DNA from: an uncultured Bacteroides sp.
GTDB lineage: Bacteria; Bacteroidota; Bacteroidia; Bacteroidales; Bacteroidaceae
Reading direction: 5' to 3'
Assembly (NCBI GenBank): GCA_905203765.1
Contig: CAJKXC010000047.1
Coordinates: 1 to 19,631, forward strand
DNA: 19,631 bases
Program-made: the position numbers and the translations under genes
Notes under the pieces: generated by a model
Told to the model about the DNA's origin: nothing
Databases searched by the model: none
Seen by the model: only the letters and a program-made list of their open reading frames with translations
Shown: piece after piece, positions 1-8,126 of the stretch
How the letters are laid out: each line of letters starts with the position of its first letter
Position numbering within the stretch: the stretch's first letter is position 1

Positions 1-1
1 C

Positions 2-54
2 AATGTCCTATAGGACTAAACATTAATCCAGTCAACTAAAGTCAGGACAGTACA
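2..54 (+). repeat. Left arm of a 53-bp perfect inverted repeat at the window edges
   Basis: These 53 bases recur exactly, reverse-complemented, at 19579-19631. Near the outer end lies a 12-bp perfect palindrome, GTCCTATAGGAC (5-16). The inner end is GTCAGGACAGTACA (41-54). Beyond base 54 the two copies diverge. The arrangement fits the end of a dispersed repeat or insertion sequence present twice in opposite orientation, or assembly ends inside such a repeat. No transposase is visible, so the family cannot be named. Confidence 0.9.
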
Positions 55-57
55 CAC

Positions 58-96
58 GGTGAAGGCTTGAAACCGGCTTATTGCCATGCCTTCACC
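58..96. repeat. Hairpin just inside the left repeat arm
   Basis: GGTGAAGGC (58-66) pairs perfectly with GCCTTCACC (88-96) around a 21-base loop. It begins three bases inside the end of the 53-bp repeat and has no counterpart beside the right arm. There is no T-tract, so it is not a typical terminator. It may be part of a larger mobile repeat of which only this end remains. Confidence 0.6.
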
Positions 97-246
97 CGCT
101 ATTACCGACAGACAAGCAGTCACAAAAGACGGTGAAGAGGTGAAGCCAGTAAAGGGAATCTCTTTTGAAGTGTGCTCCATACACAAAAAAACGTGCTGCA
201 AAACAGACAAATACAAGAAATAAATGTTGAGAAAAAGCATATAATA
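97..246. other. Non-coding leader region without a recognisable gene
   Basis: Together with the repeat arm before it and the promoter after it, this is part of a 350-base stretch without a gene. A 91-residue reading frame on the minus strand spans 16-291, but it runs through the repeat arm, resembles no family I know and has no ribosome site. I treat it as non-coding. Confidence 0.55.
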
Positions 247-278
247 ATTGTAGATTCGGAATATTCTTAATACCTTTG
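247..278 (+). promoter_or_regulatory. Bacteroides-type promoter of the LruC lipoprotein gene
   Basis: TACCTTTG at 271-278 matches the Bacteroides -7 consensus TAnnTTTG exactly. ATTG at 247-250 lies 20 bases upstream, in the place of the -33 TTTG element. Transcription would start near 285 and give a leader of about 66 bases before the ATG at 351. Confidence 0.7.
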
Positions 279-311
279 TTGCATAAAACAATCAACAAAT
301 TGGACCTTATT

Positions 312-334
312 ATCACATTATATAACAATGTGAT
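312..334 (+). promoter_or_regulatory. Hairpin in the leader of the lipoprotein gene
   Basis: ATCACATT (312-319) and AATGTGAT (327-334) form a perfect 8-bp stem with a 7-base loop, ending 16 bases before the start codon. It lies inside the predicted transcript, so it could affect translation or mRNA stability. As DNA, the same dyad could be a protein-binding site. Confidence 0.5.
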
Positions 335-350
335 TAAAAGAACAAAAGAT

Positions 351-2561
351 ATGAGAAGTAAAAGAATTCATTTTTCCGGCATTATTCCGATGTTGGCATT
401 GGGAATGATATTTGTCCTCTCTGCTTGTGAAGACAATAAAGATCTTTACAATCCGGAGAGAGTCCAGGAGGAAGCCAAGAAAGCTTTCCCCGTAAAGGAC
501 ATTGACCCGAACCAAACTTGGGAAACAAGTGCCGTATGCAACGCTTCTGTTTCAGTGAACGAAAAAGACGGCGAAACTTATACGATTAAGGTTTATACTT
601 CAAACCCCTACAACGTCAATAATAGTGACGTCTTCCTGCTTGCCAAAACCACTGTAGCGAATGGCAAAACTGCAAACTTCAAATTCGATATTCCGGCAGC
701 ACTGCAGTACGTATATGTAATGAAGGTGAATAGCGAAGGATATAGTTCGGCAGTGCCGGCAGCGGTGACGGAGGGAAGTATGAACGTGACGTTCGGTGGC
801 GGAAGTACGGAGACGAGAATGGCGACAACAAGAAGCGCATCTTCTACTGGTATTAATTACGACCCCATCGACATTGAAGATGCCAGTTTATTCCCTACAT
901 TGGCAGATATTGAATCGTTAGAGTTAACACCGACTGATGGCAAAATTGGGCAAGCTGGTAATTATAAAATAGATAAAGAAGTAGAGGAAATAAATGACTG
1001 GGGAAATAATGCTAATATGTATGTTACTGAAGATGTTACATTAAAAATCACATATATAGCTCCTGGTTCTAAGTTATATATATTACCAGGAGTAACATTA
1101 ACCTTGAATGGAGGATATTCATTAGCACAAAGTGGATCAATGATTAGCATTGGCCTTGAAGCGACATTGAATGTAGAAAATGGAACATTGCAGGCTTCTA
1201 ATGCTACCATTTATAATTTAGGCAAAATAAATGCAAATGCCATAGAAGCAGCTGGTTCTGGTTATATTTATAATGGTGGAATTCTTAGTATTGGCACTAA
1301 AGTAAACGTAGCTAATCAGGCTTCTTTATTAGTGAATGAAGGAACAATGACTGCGACTTCATTTGAGACACAAGGGTCAAGTTCTTTCTACAATAGCGGA
1401 AATGTCACTATATTAAAAGAATCTTTTTTAAGTAGTAACGATCAGAAATGGGAAAATCAAGGATACTTCAAAACCGGCACAATGAAGATAGTAGCTACAA
1501 GTTCCAAACTATTAACAGCTTGCCAATTATATATTGATGGATTGTTTGATATAAGTACTTCTGATAATCCCAGCAACCTTTTCAGTGTAGAAGGAGGATC
1601 ATACGTACAATGCGGAAGTTTATATATGGATAACGCAAGAGTAAGTTTAGGTGGAAAGGCTTTCTTCAATGTATTAGGTACTGCCACATACAACTACAAT
1701 TTAGGCGGTTTTTATAGCACAACCGGCGAATTTGCTTTACTTAAGATAAACGAAGCTATCCAGAAGCAACAAGGACAAGGTAATACTATCGGCTACCATG
1801 GGAAGTTATATGTTGCTTGTGACCATCATTTTGAGAATGGCTTTTCTGGTAGCGTGCCCTATATCGTTTGGGATGGTGCAGAAATAACCGGCGCCGACAA
1901 TGCCGATATAAAAATTCCCGGTAGCCAATGTAACCCTGGCTACGAAGGCACTGCCGATGATGACGACGATGATAGTGACGACAAATACCCCCTATTATCA
2001 TACACCTACGCTTTTGAGGATATGACAAAAGAAGCTTTAACGGACTATGACTTCAATGACGTAGTGCTATATGTCACTGCTCCCTACTATAATAACGGTG
2101 GCAAAGCAATAAAAGTGACGCTGGAAGCTGCCGGAGCAAGCAAAGAATTATCAGTGCGCTTTAGCAATAAGGAAAGTGGGAAAGATGAAGTTTTATTCGA
2201 GAATGTGCACGAAGTTTTAGGAGTACCACCGGGTATGCTTACAAACACAGGTGAGGATACAGCCGTAGGAACACCTGTAACAGTTGAAATCACTGTGGGT
2301 GAAGACTTCAGGCTGACAAATCATGGCGATTTCTACATTGTTGATGAGAAAAACAAGGAAGTACACATCCCTAATTTTACCCCCGGCTTTGAAAAAGGAA
2401 ACGTCCCCTATGCCATCCGCGTAGCAAGTGCAAATTGGAAATGGCCGGTAGAAAGAGTAAGCATTGAAAAAGCTTATAAAGGCTTCGCCGATTGGGCAGG
2501 AGATGTTACAAAAGAACCGGATTGGTACAAGAGCCCTGTAAGCGGAAACGTTGTCAAATAA
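351..2561 (+). CDS. LruC-domain-containing surface lipoprotein
   Basis: This encodes a 736-residue lipoprotein. I chose the ATG at 351 because a classic lipoprotein signal follows it: charged MRSKR, a hydrophobic stretch, then the lipobox LSAC with the modified cysteine at residue 26. The acidic residues after the cysteine (C-E-D-N-K-D) resemble Bacteroidetes surface-export signals. After a Thr/Ser/Gly-rich N-terminal part, residues about 170-530 are repetitive and rich in Asn, Gly and small residues, as in beta-helical or beta-sandwich surface proteins. An acidic run, DDDDDDSDD (about 536-544), precedes a C-terminal region with DYDFNDVVLYV (about 565-575), the hallmark of the LruC/DUF4842 domain. 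The function of that family is unknown; Ca2+ binding by the acidic run is inference. The central part is much more AT-rich than the flanks. The gene is monocistronic, with its own promoter and terminator. Confidence 0.85.
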   Translation: MRSKRIHFSGIIPMLALGMIFVLSACEDNKDLYNPERVQEEAKKAFPVKDIDPNQTWETSAVCNASVSVNEKDGETYTIKVYTSNPYNVNNSDVFLLAKTTVANGKTANFKFDIPAALQYVYVMKVNSEGYSSAVPAAVTEGSMNVTFGGGSTETRMATTRSASSTGINYDPIDIEDASLFPTLADIESLELTPTDGKIGQAGNYKIDKEVEEINDWGNNANMYVTEDVTLKITYIAPGSKLYILPGVTLTLNGGYSLAQSGSMISIGLEATLNVENGTLQASNATIYNLGKINANAIEAAGSGYIYNGGILSIGTKVNVANQASLLVNEGTMTATSFETQGSSSFYNSGNVTILKESFLSSNDQKWENQGYFKTGTMKIVATSSKLLTACQLYIDGLFDISTSDNPSNLFSVEGGSYVQCGSLYMDNARVSLGGKAFFNVLGTATYNYNLGGFYSTTGEFALLKINEAIQKQQGQGNTIGYHGKLYVACDHHFENGFSGSVPYIVWDGAEITGADNADIKIPGSQCNPGYEGTADDDDDDSDDKYPLLSYTYAFEDMTKEALTDYDFNDVVLYVTAPYYNNGGKAIKVTLEAAGASKELSVRFSNKESGKDEVLFENVHEVLGVPPGMLTNTGEDTAVGTPVTVEITVGEDFRLTNHGDFYIVDEKNKEVHIPNFTPGFEKGNVPYAIRVASANWKWPVERVSIEKAYKGFADWAGDVTKEPDWYKSPVSGNVVK

Positions 2562-2604
2562 TTAAATAAATAACAGACTGACCTATCATTCTGTGATTCA
2601 AAGC

Positions 2605-2665
2605 GAAGCGAAGAATCTACTTCCTTTTATAATAAGGAGTAGATTCTTCGCTTCTGCATTTTTTT
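2605..2665 (+). terminator. Rho-independent terminator after the lipoprotein gene
   Basis: A perfect 17-bp stem (2605-2621 pairing with 2638-2654) is followed within five bases by seven T residues (2659-2665). It lies between the lipoprotein stop at 2561 and the dxs promoter, so the two genes are separate units. Confidence 0.9.
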
Positions 2666-2699
2666 ATCTTAAAACCTCCCGCCATCCGTTTTCTTTTGC

Positions 2700-2707
2700 T
2701 ATTTTTG
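2700..2707 (+). promoter_or_regulatory. Probable dxs promoter, -7 element
   Basis: TATTTTTG fits TAnnTTTG and lies 24 bases before the dxs ATG, which would give a very short leader. I see no good TTTG at the -33 position, so the assignment rests on the -7 box and on its place right after a terminator. Confidence 0.5.
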
Positions 2708-2731
2708 CATTTTGTAATCTTCAGATGAGAG

Positions 2732-4636
2732 ATGAAAACAGAACCAACAACATATAACTTGCTAAATACCATCTCGTTTCCCGAAGACCTGCGCCAACTT
2801 AGCGTAGATCAACTTCCGGAGGTTTGTAATGAATTGAGGCAAGACATTATTAAGGAAGTTTCGTGTAACCCCGGACATTTTGCTGCCAGCCTGGGAACCG
2901 TGGAGTTGACCGTAGCCCTGCACTACGTATTCAACACCCCTTACGACCGCATCGTGTGGGACGTAGGCCATCAAGCATACGGCCACAAGATACTGACCGG
3001 CCGGCGCGAAGCCTTCTCCACCAACCGTAAGTTCAAAGGCATCCGCCCCTTTCCCTCGCCCGCCGAAAGCGATTACGACACCTTCACCTGCGGACACGCC
3101 TCCAACTCCATCTCAGCCGCGCTGGGCATGGCAGTGGCCGCCGCCGAGAAAGGTGAGAACGACCGCCACGTGGTAGCCGTGATAGGAGACGGAAGCATGA
3201 GCGGCGGACTGGCATTCGAAGGGCTGAATAACGCCTCATCCACCCCCAACAACCTGCTCATTATCCTCAACGACAATGACATGGCGATAGACCGCAGCGT
3301 GGGTGGCATGAAGCAATACCTCTTCAACCTGACCACCAGCAACCGATACAACCAACTGCGCTTCAAGACTTCCAGATTACTGTTCAAGATGGGCATCCTG
3401 AACGAAGACCGCCGCAAAGCGCTGATCCGCTTTGCCAACAGTCTGAAGTCCATGGCCGCCCAGCAACAGAACATATTCGAAGGGATGAATATCCGTTACT
3501 TCGGCCCCGTCGACGGGCACAATGTAAAAAACATCGCCCGCATCCTGCGGGATATCAAGGACATGCAAGGCCCGAAGATCCTACACCTGCACACCATCAA
3601 AGGCAAAGGTTTCGAACCTGCCGAGAAGAATCCGGGTATCTGGCACGCGCCGGGCAAGTTCAATCCCGAAACCGGCAAGCGCATCAAAGCAGATACCAGC
3701 AATCTGCCCCCCCTCTTCCAGGATGTATTTGGCGAAACGCTGGTAGAACTGGCAGAACAAAATCCGAGAATCGTCGGCGTCACTCCCGCCATGCCCACCG
3801 GCTGCTCCATGAACAAGCTGATGGACCTGATGCCCGACCGCGCTTTCGACGTAGGCATTGCCGAAGGACACGCCGCCACCTTCTCCGGTGGTATGGCAAA
3901 AGAGGGTATGCAACCTTTCTGCAACATCTACTCTTCCTTTATGCAACGCGCCTACGACAACGTGATTCACGACATCGCCATCCTTCGGCTGCCTGTCGTA
4001 CTCTGTCTGGATCGTGCGGGATTGGTAGGCGAAGACGGCCCGACACATCACGGCGTATTCGACCTGGCATACTTCCGCCCCATCCCCAACCTGACCATAT
4101 CTTCCCCGATGAACGAGCACGAACTGCGTCGCTTGATGTACACTGCCCAACTGCCGGACAAAGGCCCGTTCGTCATTCGCTATCCCCGCGGACGCGGTGT
4201 ATTGCTGGACTGGAGATGCCCGCTGGAAGAAATTCCCGTAGGCAAAGGACGCAAGTTAAAGGACGGCAAAGACCTGGCTGTCATCACCCTGGGCCCGATA
4301 GGTAACGTGGCAGCCCGCGCCATTGAACGTGCGGAACAGGAAAAAGGGATTTCCATCGCCCACTACGACCTGCGCTTCCTCAAGCCGCTGGACGAAGAGT
4401 TACTCCACGAAGTAGGCGGCAACTTCCGCCGCATCCTCACCATCGAAGACGGCATCCGCCAGGGAGGTATGGGCAGCGCCCTATTGGAATTTATGGCAGA
4501 CAACGGTTATACCCCGCAGGTGCAGCGCATCGGCGTGCCCGATACCTTTATAGAACATGGTACGGTTCAAGAACTGTATCATTTATGCGGAATGGATGAA
4601 GAAGAAATCTTTAATCAATTGACGATTGACAATTGA
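2732..4636 (+). CDS. dxs: 1-deoxy-D-xylulose-5-phosphate synthase
   Basis: A 634-residue cytosolic thiamine-diphosphate enzyme. It condenses pyruvate and glyceraldehyde 3-phosphate into 1-deoxy-D-xylulose 5-phosphate, the entry step of the MEP isoprenoid pathway. The N-terminal TPP domain shows GHFAASLG, DVGHQAYGHKILTGR, the TPP/Mg2+ motif GDGSMSGG (GDG at 152-154) and LNDNDM. The pyrimidine-binding domain carries AEGHAATFSGGMA, with the conserved catalytic Glu near residue 378, and DRAGLVGEDGPTHHG. The C-terminal transketolase domain shows RYPRGRG and TIEDGIRQGG. Length is normal for the family, and the ATG at 2732 gives the usual N-terminus. It heads a cluster with trkA and trkH; trkA starts only 12 bases after its stop. 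The last codons and the gap form short ATTGAC/AATTGA repeats. Confidence 0.97.
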   Translation: MKTEPTTYNLLNTISFPEDLRQLSVDQLPEVCNELRQDIIKEVSCNPGHFAASLGTVELTVALHYVFNTPYDRIVWDVGHQAYGHKILTGRREAFSTNRKFKGIRPFPSPAESDYDTFTCGHASNSISAALGMAVAAAEKGENDRHVVAVIGDGSMSGGLAFEGLNNASSTPNNLLIILNDNDMAIDRSVGGMKQYLFNLTTSNRYNQLRFKTSRLLFKMGILNEDRRKALIRFANSLKSMAAQQQNIFEGMNIRYFGPVDGHNVKNIARILRDIKDMQGPKILHLHTIKGKGFEPAEKNPGIWHAPGKFNPETGKRIKADTSNLPPLFQDVFGETLVELAEQNPRIVGVTPAMPTGCSMNKLMDLMPDRAFDVGIAEGHAATFSGGMAKEGMQPFCNIYSSFMQRAYDNVIHDIAILRLPVVLCLDRAGLVGEDGPTHHGVFDLAYFRPIPNLTISSPMNEHELRRLMYTAQLPDKGPFVIRYPRGRGVLLDWRCPLEEIPVGKGRKLKDGKDLAVITLGPIGNVAARAIERAEQEKGISIAHYDLRFLKPLDEELLHEVGGNFRRILTIEDGIRQGGMGSALLEFMADNGYTPQVQRIGVPDTFIEHGTVQELYHLCGMDEEEIFNQLTIDN

Positions 4637-4648
4637 TAATTGACAATT
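4617..4648 (+). repeat. Short ATTGACAATT-type repeats across the dxs stop and trkA start
   Basis: The last codons of dxs and the 12-base gap before trkA consist of overlapping copies of ATTGAC, AATTGA and GACAATT. The dxs stop codon (4634-4636) lies within this run. Similar simple repeats begin at the stop codons of other genes in the window. Confidence 0.6.
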
Positions 4649-5989
4649 ATGAAAATAATTATTGCCGGTGCCGGCGCAGTAGGCACACATTTGGCCAAAC
4701 TGTTGTCCCGCGAGAAACAGGACATCATTTTAATGGACGACAACGAGGAAAGGTTGAGTACACTTAGTTCCAACTTCGACTTAATGACGGTCGCGGCATC
4801 TCCTACCTCCATCAAAGGACTGAAAGAAGTAGGAGTGGGAGAAGCCGATTTGTTCATAGCCGTCACCCCCGACGAAAGCCGGAACATGACTGCCTGTATG
4901 CTTGCCAACAACCTCGGGGCGCAAAAGACCGTAGCCCGCATCGACAATTACGAATACCTGCTGCCCAAGAACAAAGAATTCTTCCAGAAGTTGGGCGTAG
5001 ACTCACTGATTTACCCCGAAATGCTGGCTGCTAAGGAGATCGTATCTTCCATCCGCATGAGTTGGGTGCGCCAGTGGTGGGAGTTCTGCGGCGGAGCCCT
5101 GATACTGATAGGTACCAAGATGCGCGAGAAGGCAGAGATTCTGAATATCCCCCTTTACGAACTGGGCGGACCGGAGTTGCCCTACCACGTAGTAGCCATC
5201 AAGCGCGGCAGCGAAACGCTGATCCCGCGAGGCGATGATGTCATCAAACTGCACGACATCGTTTACTTCACCACCACCCGGAAATATGTTCCCTACATCC
5301 GCAAGATAGCCGGCAAAGAAGACTATGCCGACGTACGCAACGTAATGATAATGGGCGGAAGCCGCATCGGCGTGCGTACCGCACAATACGTGCCCGACTA
5401 TATGCAGGTGAAGATTGTGGACAACGACCTGAACCGCTGCAACCGCCTGACCGAGTTGCTGGACGACCGCACCATGATCATCAATGGCGACGGACGCGAC
5501 ATGGATCTGCTGGTAGAAGAAGGTTTGAAGAACACGGAAGCTTTCGTTGCCCTGACCGGCAATTCGGAGACTAACATCCTCTCCTGCCTCGCCGCCAAGC
5601 GCATGGGAGTCAGCAAAACGGTGGCGGAAGTAGAAAACATCGACTATATAGGTATGGCGGAAAGCCTCGACATCGGCACCGTCATCAACAAAAAGATGAT
5701 TGCCGCCAGCCACATCTACCAGATGATGCTGGATGCAGACGTCAGCAACGTGAAATGCCTGACCTTTGCCAACGCAGATGTAGCCGAATTTACCGTGAAA
5801 GCCGGTTCCAAGATAACCAAGCATCCGGTAAAAGACCTCGGACTGCCGAAAGGAACCACCATCGGCGGACTGATTCGCCAGGGAGAAGGTGTAGTGGTAA
5901 TGGGTAACACACAGATACAACCGGGCGACCACGTGGTAGTATTCTGTCTGAATATGATGATAAAGAAAATCGAGAAATACTTTAGTTAG
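4649..5989 (+). CDS. trkA: Trk potassium uptake system, NAD-binding regulatory subunit TrkA
   Basis: A 446-residue cytoplasmic regulatory ring protein that gates the TrkH channel in response to nucleotide binding. It has two tandem RCK units. The first begins at residue 1 with the Rossmann motif GAGAVGTHLAK and an acidic residue ending the second strand (ILMDDNEERL). The second starts near residue 230 with MIMGGSRIGVRTAQYV and KIVDNDLNRC, then a conserved DGRD. Each RCK_N is followed by an RCK_C domain; the last ends with IQPGDHVVVF. The ATG at 4649 gives the normal TrkA start; an upstream in-frame TTG at 4640 lies in the dxs-trkA repeat and is unlikely. It is followed by trkH, 127 bases downstream, across a heptamer repeat array. 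Length is normal for a two-RCK TrkA. Confidence 0.96.
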   Translation: MKIIIAGAGAVGTHLAKLLSREKQDIILMDDNEERLSTLSSNFDLMTVAASPTSIKGLKEVGVGEADLFIAVTPDESRNMTACMLANNLGAQKTVARIDNYEYLLPKNKEFFQKLGVDSLIYPEMLAAKEIVSSIRMSWVRQWWEFCGGALILIGTKMREKAEILNIPLYELGGPELPYHVVAIKRGSETLIPRGDDVIKLHDIVYFTTTRKYVPYIRKIAGKEDYADVRNVMIMGGSRIGVRTAQYVPDYMQVKIVDNDLNRCNRLTELLDDRTMIINGDGRDMDLLVEEGLKNTEAFVALTGNSETNILSCLAAKRMGVSKTVAEVENIDYIGMAESLDIGTVINKKMIAASHIYQMMLDADVSNVKCLTFANADVAEFTVKAGSKITKHPVKDLGLPKGTTIGGLIRQGEGVVVMGNTQIQPGDHVVVFCLNMMIKKIEKYFS

Positions 5990-6083
5990 TTGATAACTGA
6001 TAGTTGATAGATGATAGTTAGCTGCGCTATATCACTGTATTGCAATTATCAACTATCATCTATCAACTATCAGTTATCAACTA
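5987..6083. repeat. 33-bp perfect inverted repeat between trkA and trkH
   Basis: Bases 5987-6019 are the exact reverse complement of 6051-6083, separated by 31 bases. The left arm includes the trkA stop codon. The arms are built from heptamers (GTTGATA, ACTGATA, GATGATA and their complements). In RNA this would be a long AU-rich hairpin between the cistrons, which could set the relative amounts of trkA and trkH mRNA. There is no T-tract. Confidence 0.9.
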
Positions 6084-6110
6084 TCAGTTATCAACTATCA
6101 ACTATCAACT
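6047..6110 (+). repeat. Heptamer tandem array, nine TATCAAC-like units
   Basis: Nine consecutive 7-base units run from 6047 to 6109: TATCAAC, TATCATC, TATCAAC, TATCAGT, TATCAAC, TATCAGT, then TATCAAC three times. Complementary heptamers lie at 5989-6016. The array ends seven bases before the trkH ATG, in the place of the ribosome site, so changes in copy number could alter translation start. Confidence 0.9.
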
Positions 6111-6116
6111 AATTAG

Positions 6117-7568
6117 ATGATTAACTTCAAGACAATCATACGGATTATCGGTGTTCTGCTATTGCTGGAGACGGTGATGTTCTTTGCCTGCTCCGGAGTA
6201 TCCTACTACTACGACGAAGGCGATATGCTGGACTTTTGGAAAGCAGGAGGCATCACCGCAGGAGTCGGCCTTCTATTGGCTGCCATTGGCAAGGGAGGCG
6301 ACAAACAGCTGACACGCCGTGACGGATATGTATTGGTCAGCCTGGCATGGGTAGCATTTTCACTCTTCGGTATGTTGCCTTTCTACATTGGCGGGTATAT
6401 TCCCAATATCACCGATGCTTTCTTTGAAACCATGTCCGGATTCAGCAGTACGGGAGCCACCATTCTGAACAACATTGAGTCCCTGCCTCACGGAATACTG
6501 TTCTGGCGCAGCATGACGCAATGGATTGGCGGTTTGGGAATCATCATGTTTACCATTGCCATACTTCCTATCTTCGGTGTCAGCGGCTTACAGGTATTTG
6601 CTGCCGAGGCCAGCGGACCTACGCACGACAAAGTGCATCCCCGCATCGGCATCACCGCCAAATGGATATGGAGTATCTACGCCGGCATCACCGGTATCCT
6701 CGTAGTCCTGCTGATGCTGGGCGGTATGAACTGGTTCGACAGCGTGTGCCATGCTTTTGCAACCACCGGCACAGGTGGCTTCTCTACCAAGCAAGCAAGC
6801 GTGGCCTACTATAATTCACCCTATATAGAATATGTAATCTCCGCTTTCATGTTCATTTCCGGTATCAACTTCACCTTATTATTGCTGTTCGTCAACCGGA
6901 AATTCAAGAAGTTCATCGGTAACGCGGAACTGAAATGGTACTTCGGATCAGTGGTATTCTTCACCGTACTTATTGCCGTTATACTTCACTATACCAGTAC
7001 GATGGGTGCCGAAGAATCCTTCCGCAAATCGCTATTCCAGGTTATTTCCCTGCATACATCCACCGGCTTTGCTACGGACGACTATATGACATGGACACCT
7101 GTACTTTGGGGATTGCTCACTATCATTATGCTGATGGGAGCCTGTGCCGGCAGTACCACGGGCGGATTGAAATGTATCCGCATGGTCATACTCACCAAAG
7201 TATCACGGAATGAGTTCAAGCATATCCTGCATCCCAATGCCGTACTTCCGGTACGGGTGAACAAGCAGGTCATCTCCCCCTATATTGTCTCTACCGTATT
7301 GGCTTTTTGTTTCCTCTATATAGTCATTATAACGATCAGTGTACTGCTGATGATGGCTATGGGAGTGGGGTTTGAAGAATCCATAGGTTGTGTAGTTTCC
7401 AGCATCGGAAACATGGGACCCGGCTTGGGAGAGACAGGACCGGCTTATTCGTGGAGTGCCTTGCCCGCCATGGCGAAATGGCTGTTGGCATTCCTGATGT
7501 TATTGGGCCGTCTGGAACTGTTCACCGTACTGCTACTTTTCACCCCCGATTTCTGGAAACGGAATTGA
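6117..7568 (+). CDS. trkH: Trk/Ktr-type potassium uptake channel TrkH
   Basis: A 483-residue inner-membrane K+ translocating subunit, partner of TrkA. It has the four-repeat membrane-pore-membrane fold of the SKT superfamily. All four filter segments are visible: STGAT at about 111-115, TTGTGGF at 216-222, TSTGF at 314-318 and SIGNMGP at 429-435. The loops WRSMTQWIGGLGIIMF and AGSTTGGLK are also typical. Length matches TrkH. The ATG at 6117 is followed by a hydrophobic first helix; no strong Shine-Dalgarno is present, and the region just upstream is the heptamer array. The cluster with trkA is functional, since TrkA gates TrkH. No clear terminator follows. Confidence 0.96.
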   Translation: MINFKTIIRIIGVLLLLETVMFFACSGVSYYYDEGDMLDFWKAGGITAGVGLLLAAIGKGGDKQLTRRDGYVLVSLAWVAFSLFGMLPFYIGGYIPNITDAFFETMSGFSSTGATILNNIESLPHGILFWRSMTQWIGGLGIIMFTIAILPIFGVSGLQVFAAEASGPTHDKVHPRIGITAKWIWSIYAGITGILVVLLMLGGMNWFDSVCHAFATTGTGGFSTKQASVAYYNSPYIEYVISAFMFISGINFTLLLLFVNRKFKKFIGNAELKWYFGSVVFFTVLIAVILHYTSTMGAEESFRKSLFQVISLHTSTGFATDDYMTWTPVLWGLLTIIMLMGACAGSTTGGLKCIRMVILTKVSRNEFKHILHPNAVLPVRVNKQVISPYIVSTVLAFCFLYIVIITISVLLMMAMGVGFEESIGCVVSSIGNMGPGLGETGPAYSWSALPAMAKWLLAFLMLLGRLELFTVLLLFTPDFWKRN

Positions 7569-7600
7569 TTTAGGATAAAAAGTGTAAAAATAATCATTTT

Positions 7601-7620
7601 TTGTTATCCCGGGATAGCAA
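7601..7620. promoter_or_regulatory. 20-bp imperfect palindrome, candidate operator
   Basis: TTGTTATCCCGGGATAGCAA is symmetrical except for one base pair, and its core TATCCCGGGATA (7605-7616) is perfect. It overlaps the expected -33 position of the promoter whose -7 box is at 7639-7646. The geometry suggests a repressor or activator site. A role as the trkH transcript end is less likely because no T-tract follows. Confidence 0.5.
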
Positions 7621-7638
7621 GAAGAAGGATAGTTGTTT

Positions 7639-7646
7639 TATCTTTG
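7639..7646 (+). promoter_or_regulatory. Promoter -7 element of the small secreted-protein gene
   Basis: TATCTTTG matches TAnnTTTG and is followed by GCAGC, a common context at Bacteroides starts. It lies 24 bases before the ATG at 7671. No good -33 TTTG is visible; a palindrome occupies that place. Confidence 0.6.
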
Positions 7647-7670
7647 CAGCCTCAAAAAGAGATTTGTGGT

Positions 7671-8042
7671 ATGAAGCGATGCATTAAATATGGTATATTC
7701 ATCATACTCGCAGCCTTACTGCACAACGGTGCAATAGAAGCCGCGGGCTTTTCATGCACTGCTGCCGACAAGAAGACAGAATGCAGCATTTCATCCCAAA
7801 TCCCTACCGCACAACAAGCCATCCGCAACTTTTACGACCTGCTGGCATCGGTTTCGCTCTGCCTGGAGCATGTGGACAATACACAAGTACCTACCAGCAA
7901 AAGCATCTTCCGACGCAACTACATCTACAAGATGCAGCAGTACGCCTATGCTCCGGAATGCGACCGCCTGTTGTACCTGTCCCCCCACCCCATGCCCGAT
8001 GCCAACTACTACGTGTATGGGCTAAGGAAAATCATCGTTTAA
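7671..8042 (+). CDS. Small secreted protein of unknown function
   Basis: This encodes 123 residues that I do not recognise. The ATG at 7671 is preferred over an in-frame TTG at 7644 because the TTG lies inside the promoter box. The N-terminus looks like a type I signal peptide: MKRCIKYG, a hydrophobic stretch IFIILAALL, and a likely cleavage near EAA/GF at residues 23-26. The mature part has four cysteines (FSCTAADKKTEC, SLCLEH, PECDRL), possibly two disulfides in the periplasm, and is rich in Tyr, Pro and His near the C-terminus. Codon use is like that of its neighbours. It sits between trkH and nuoA with its own promoter. Nothing in the sequence ties it to complex I or to potassium transport. 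Confidence 0.7.
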   Translation: MKRCIKYGIFIILAALLHNGAIEAAGFSCTAADKKTECSISSQIPTAQQAIRNFYDLLASVSLCLEHVDNTQVPTSKSIFRRNYIYKMQQYAYAPECDRLLYLSPHPMPDANYYVYGLRKIIV

Positions 8043-8126
8043 CCAAGGAATACAGGCGCCCAGCCGCTTGCGTTCAACCCCGTCGGACAGCAATTCAGAG
8101 GTATTGTCTTCCGGTGTGATGTTTCT

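Noticed and set aside
16..291. 91-codon minus-strand frame as a gene or transposase end
   Set aside because: No transposase motif, ribosome site or family similarity is visible, and part of it is the edge repeat.
5003..5932. 309-codon open frame on the minus strand
   Set aside because: It lies wholly antisense to trkA, has no family resemblance and is rich in His, Val and Gln as expected of a shadow of a GC-biased gene.
6047..6110. CRISPR-like repeat array
   Set aside because: The units are 7-base tandem repeats without spacers, and no cas gene is present.
7754..8119. 121-codon plus-strand frame overlapping the secreted protein gene
   Set aside because: It is an out-of-frame reading of 7671-8042, rich in Arg, Pro, Cys and His, and has no leader.
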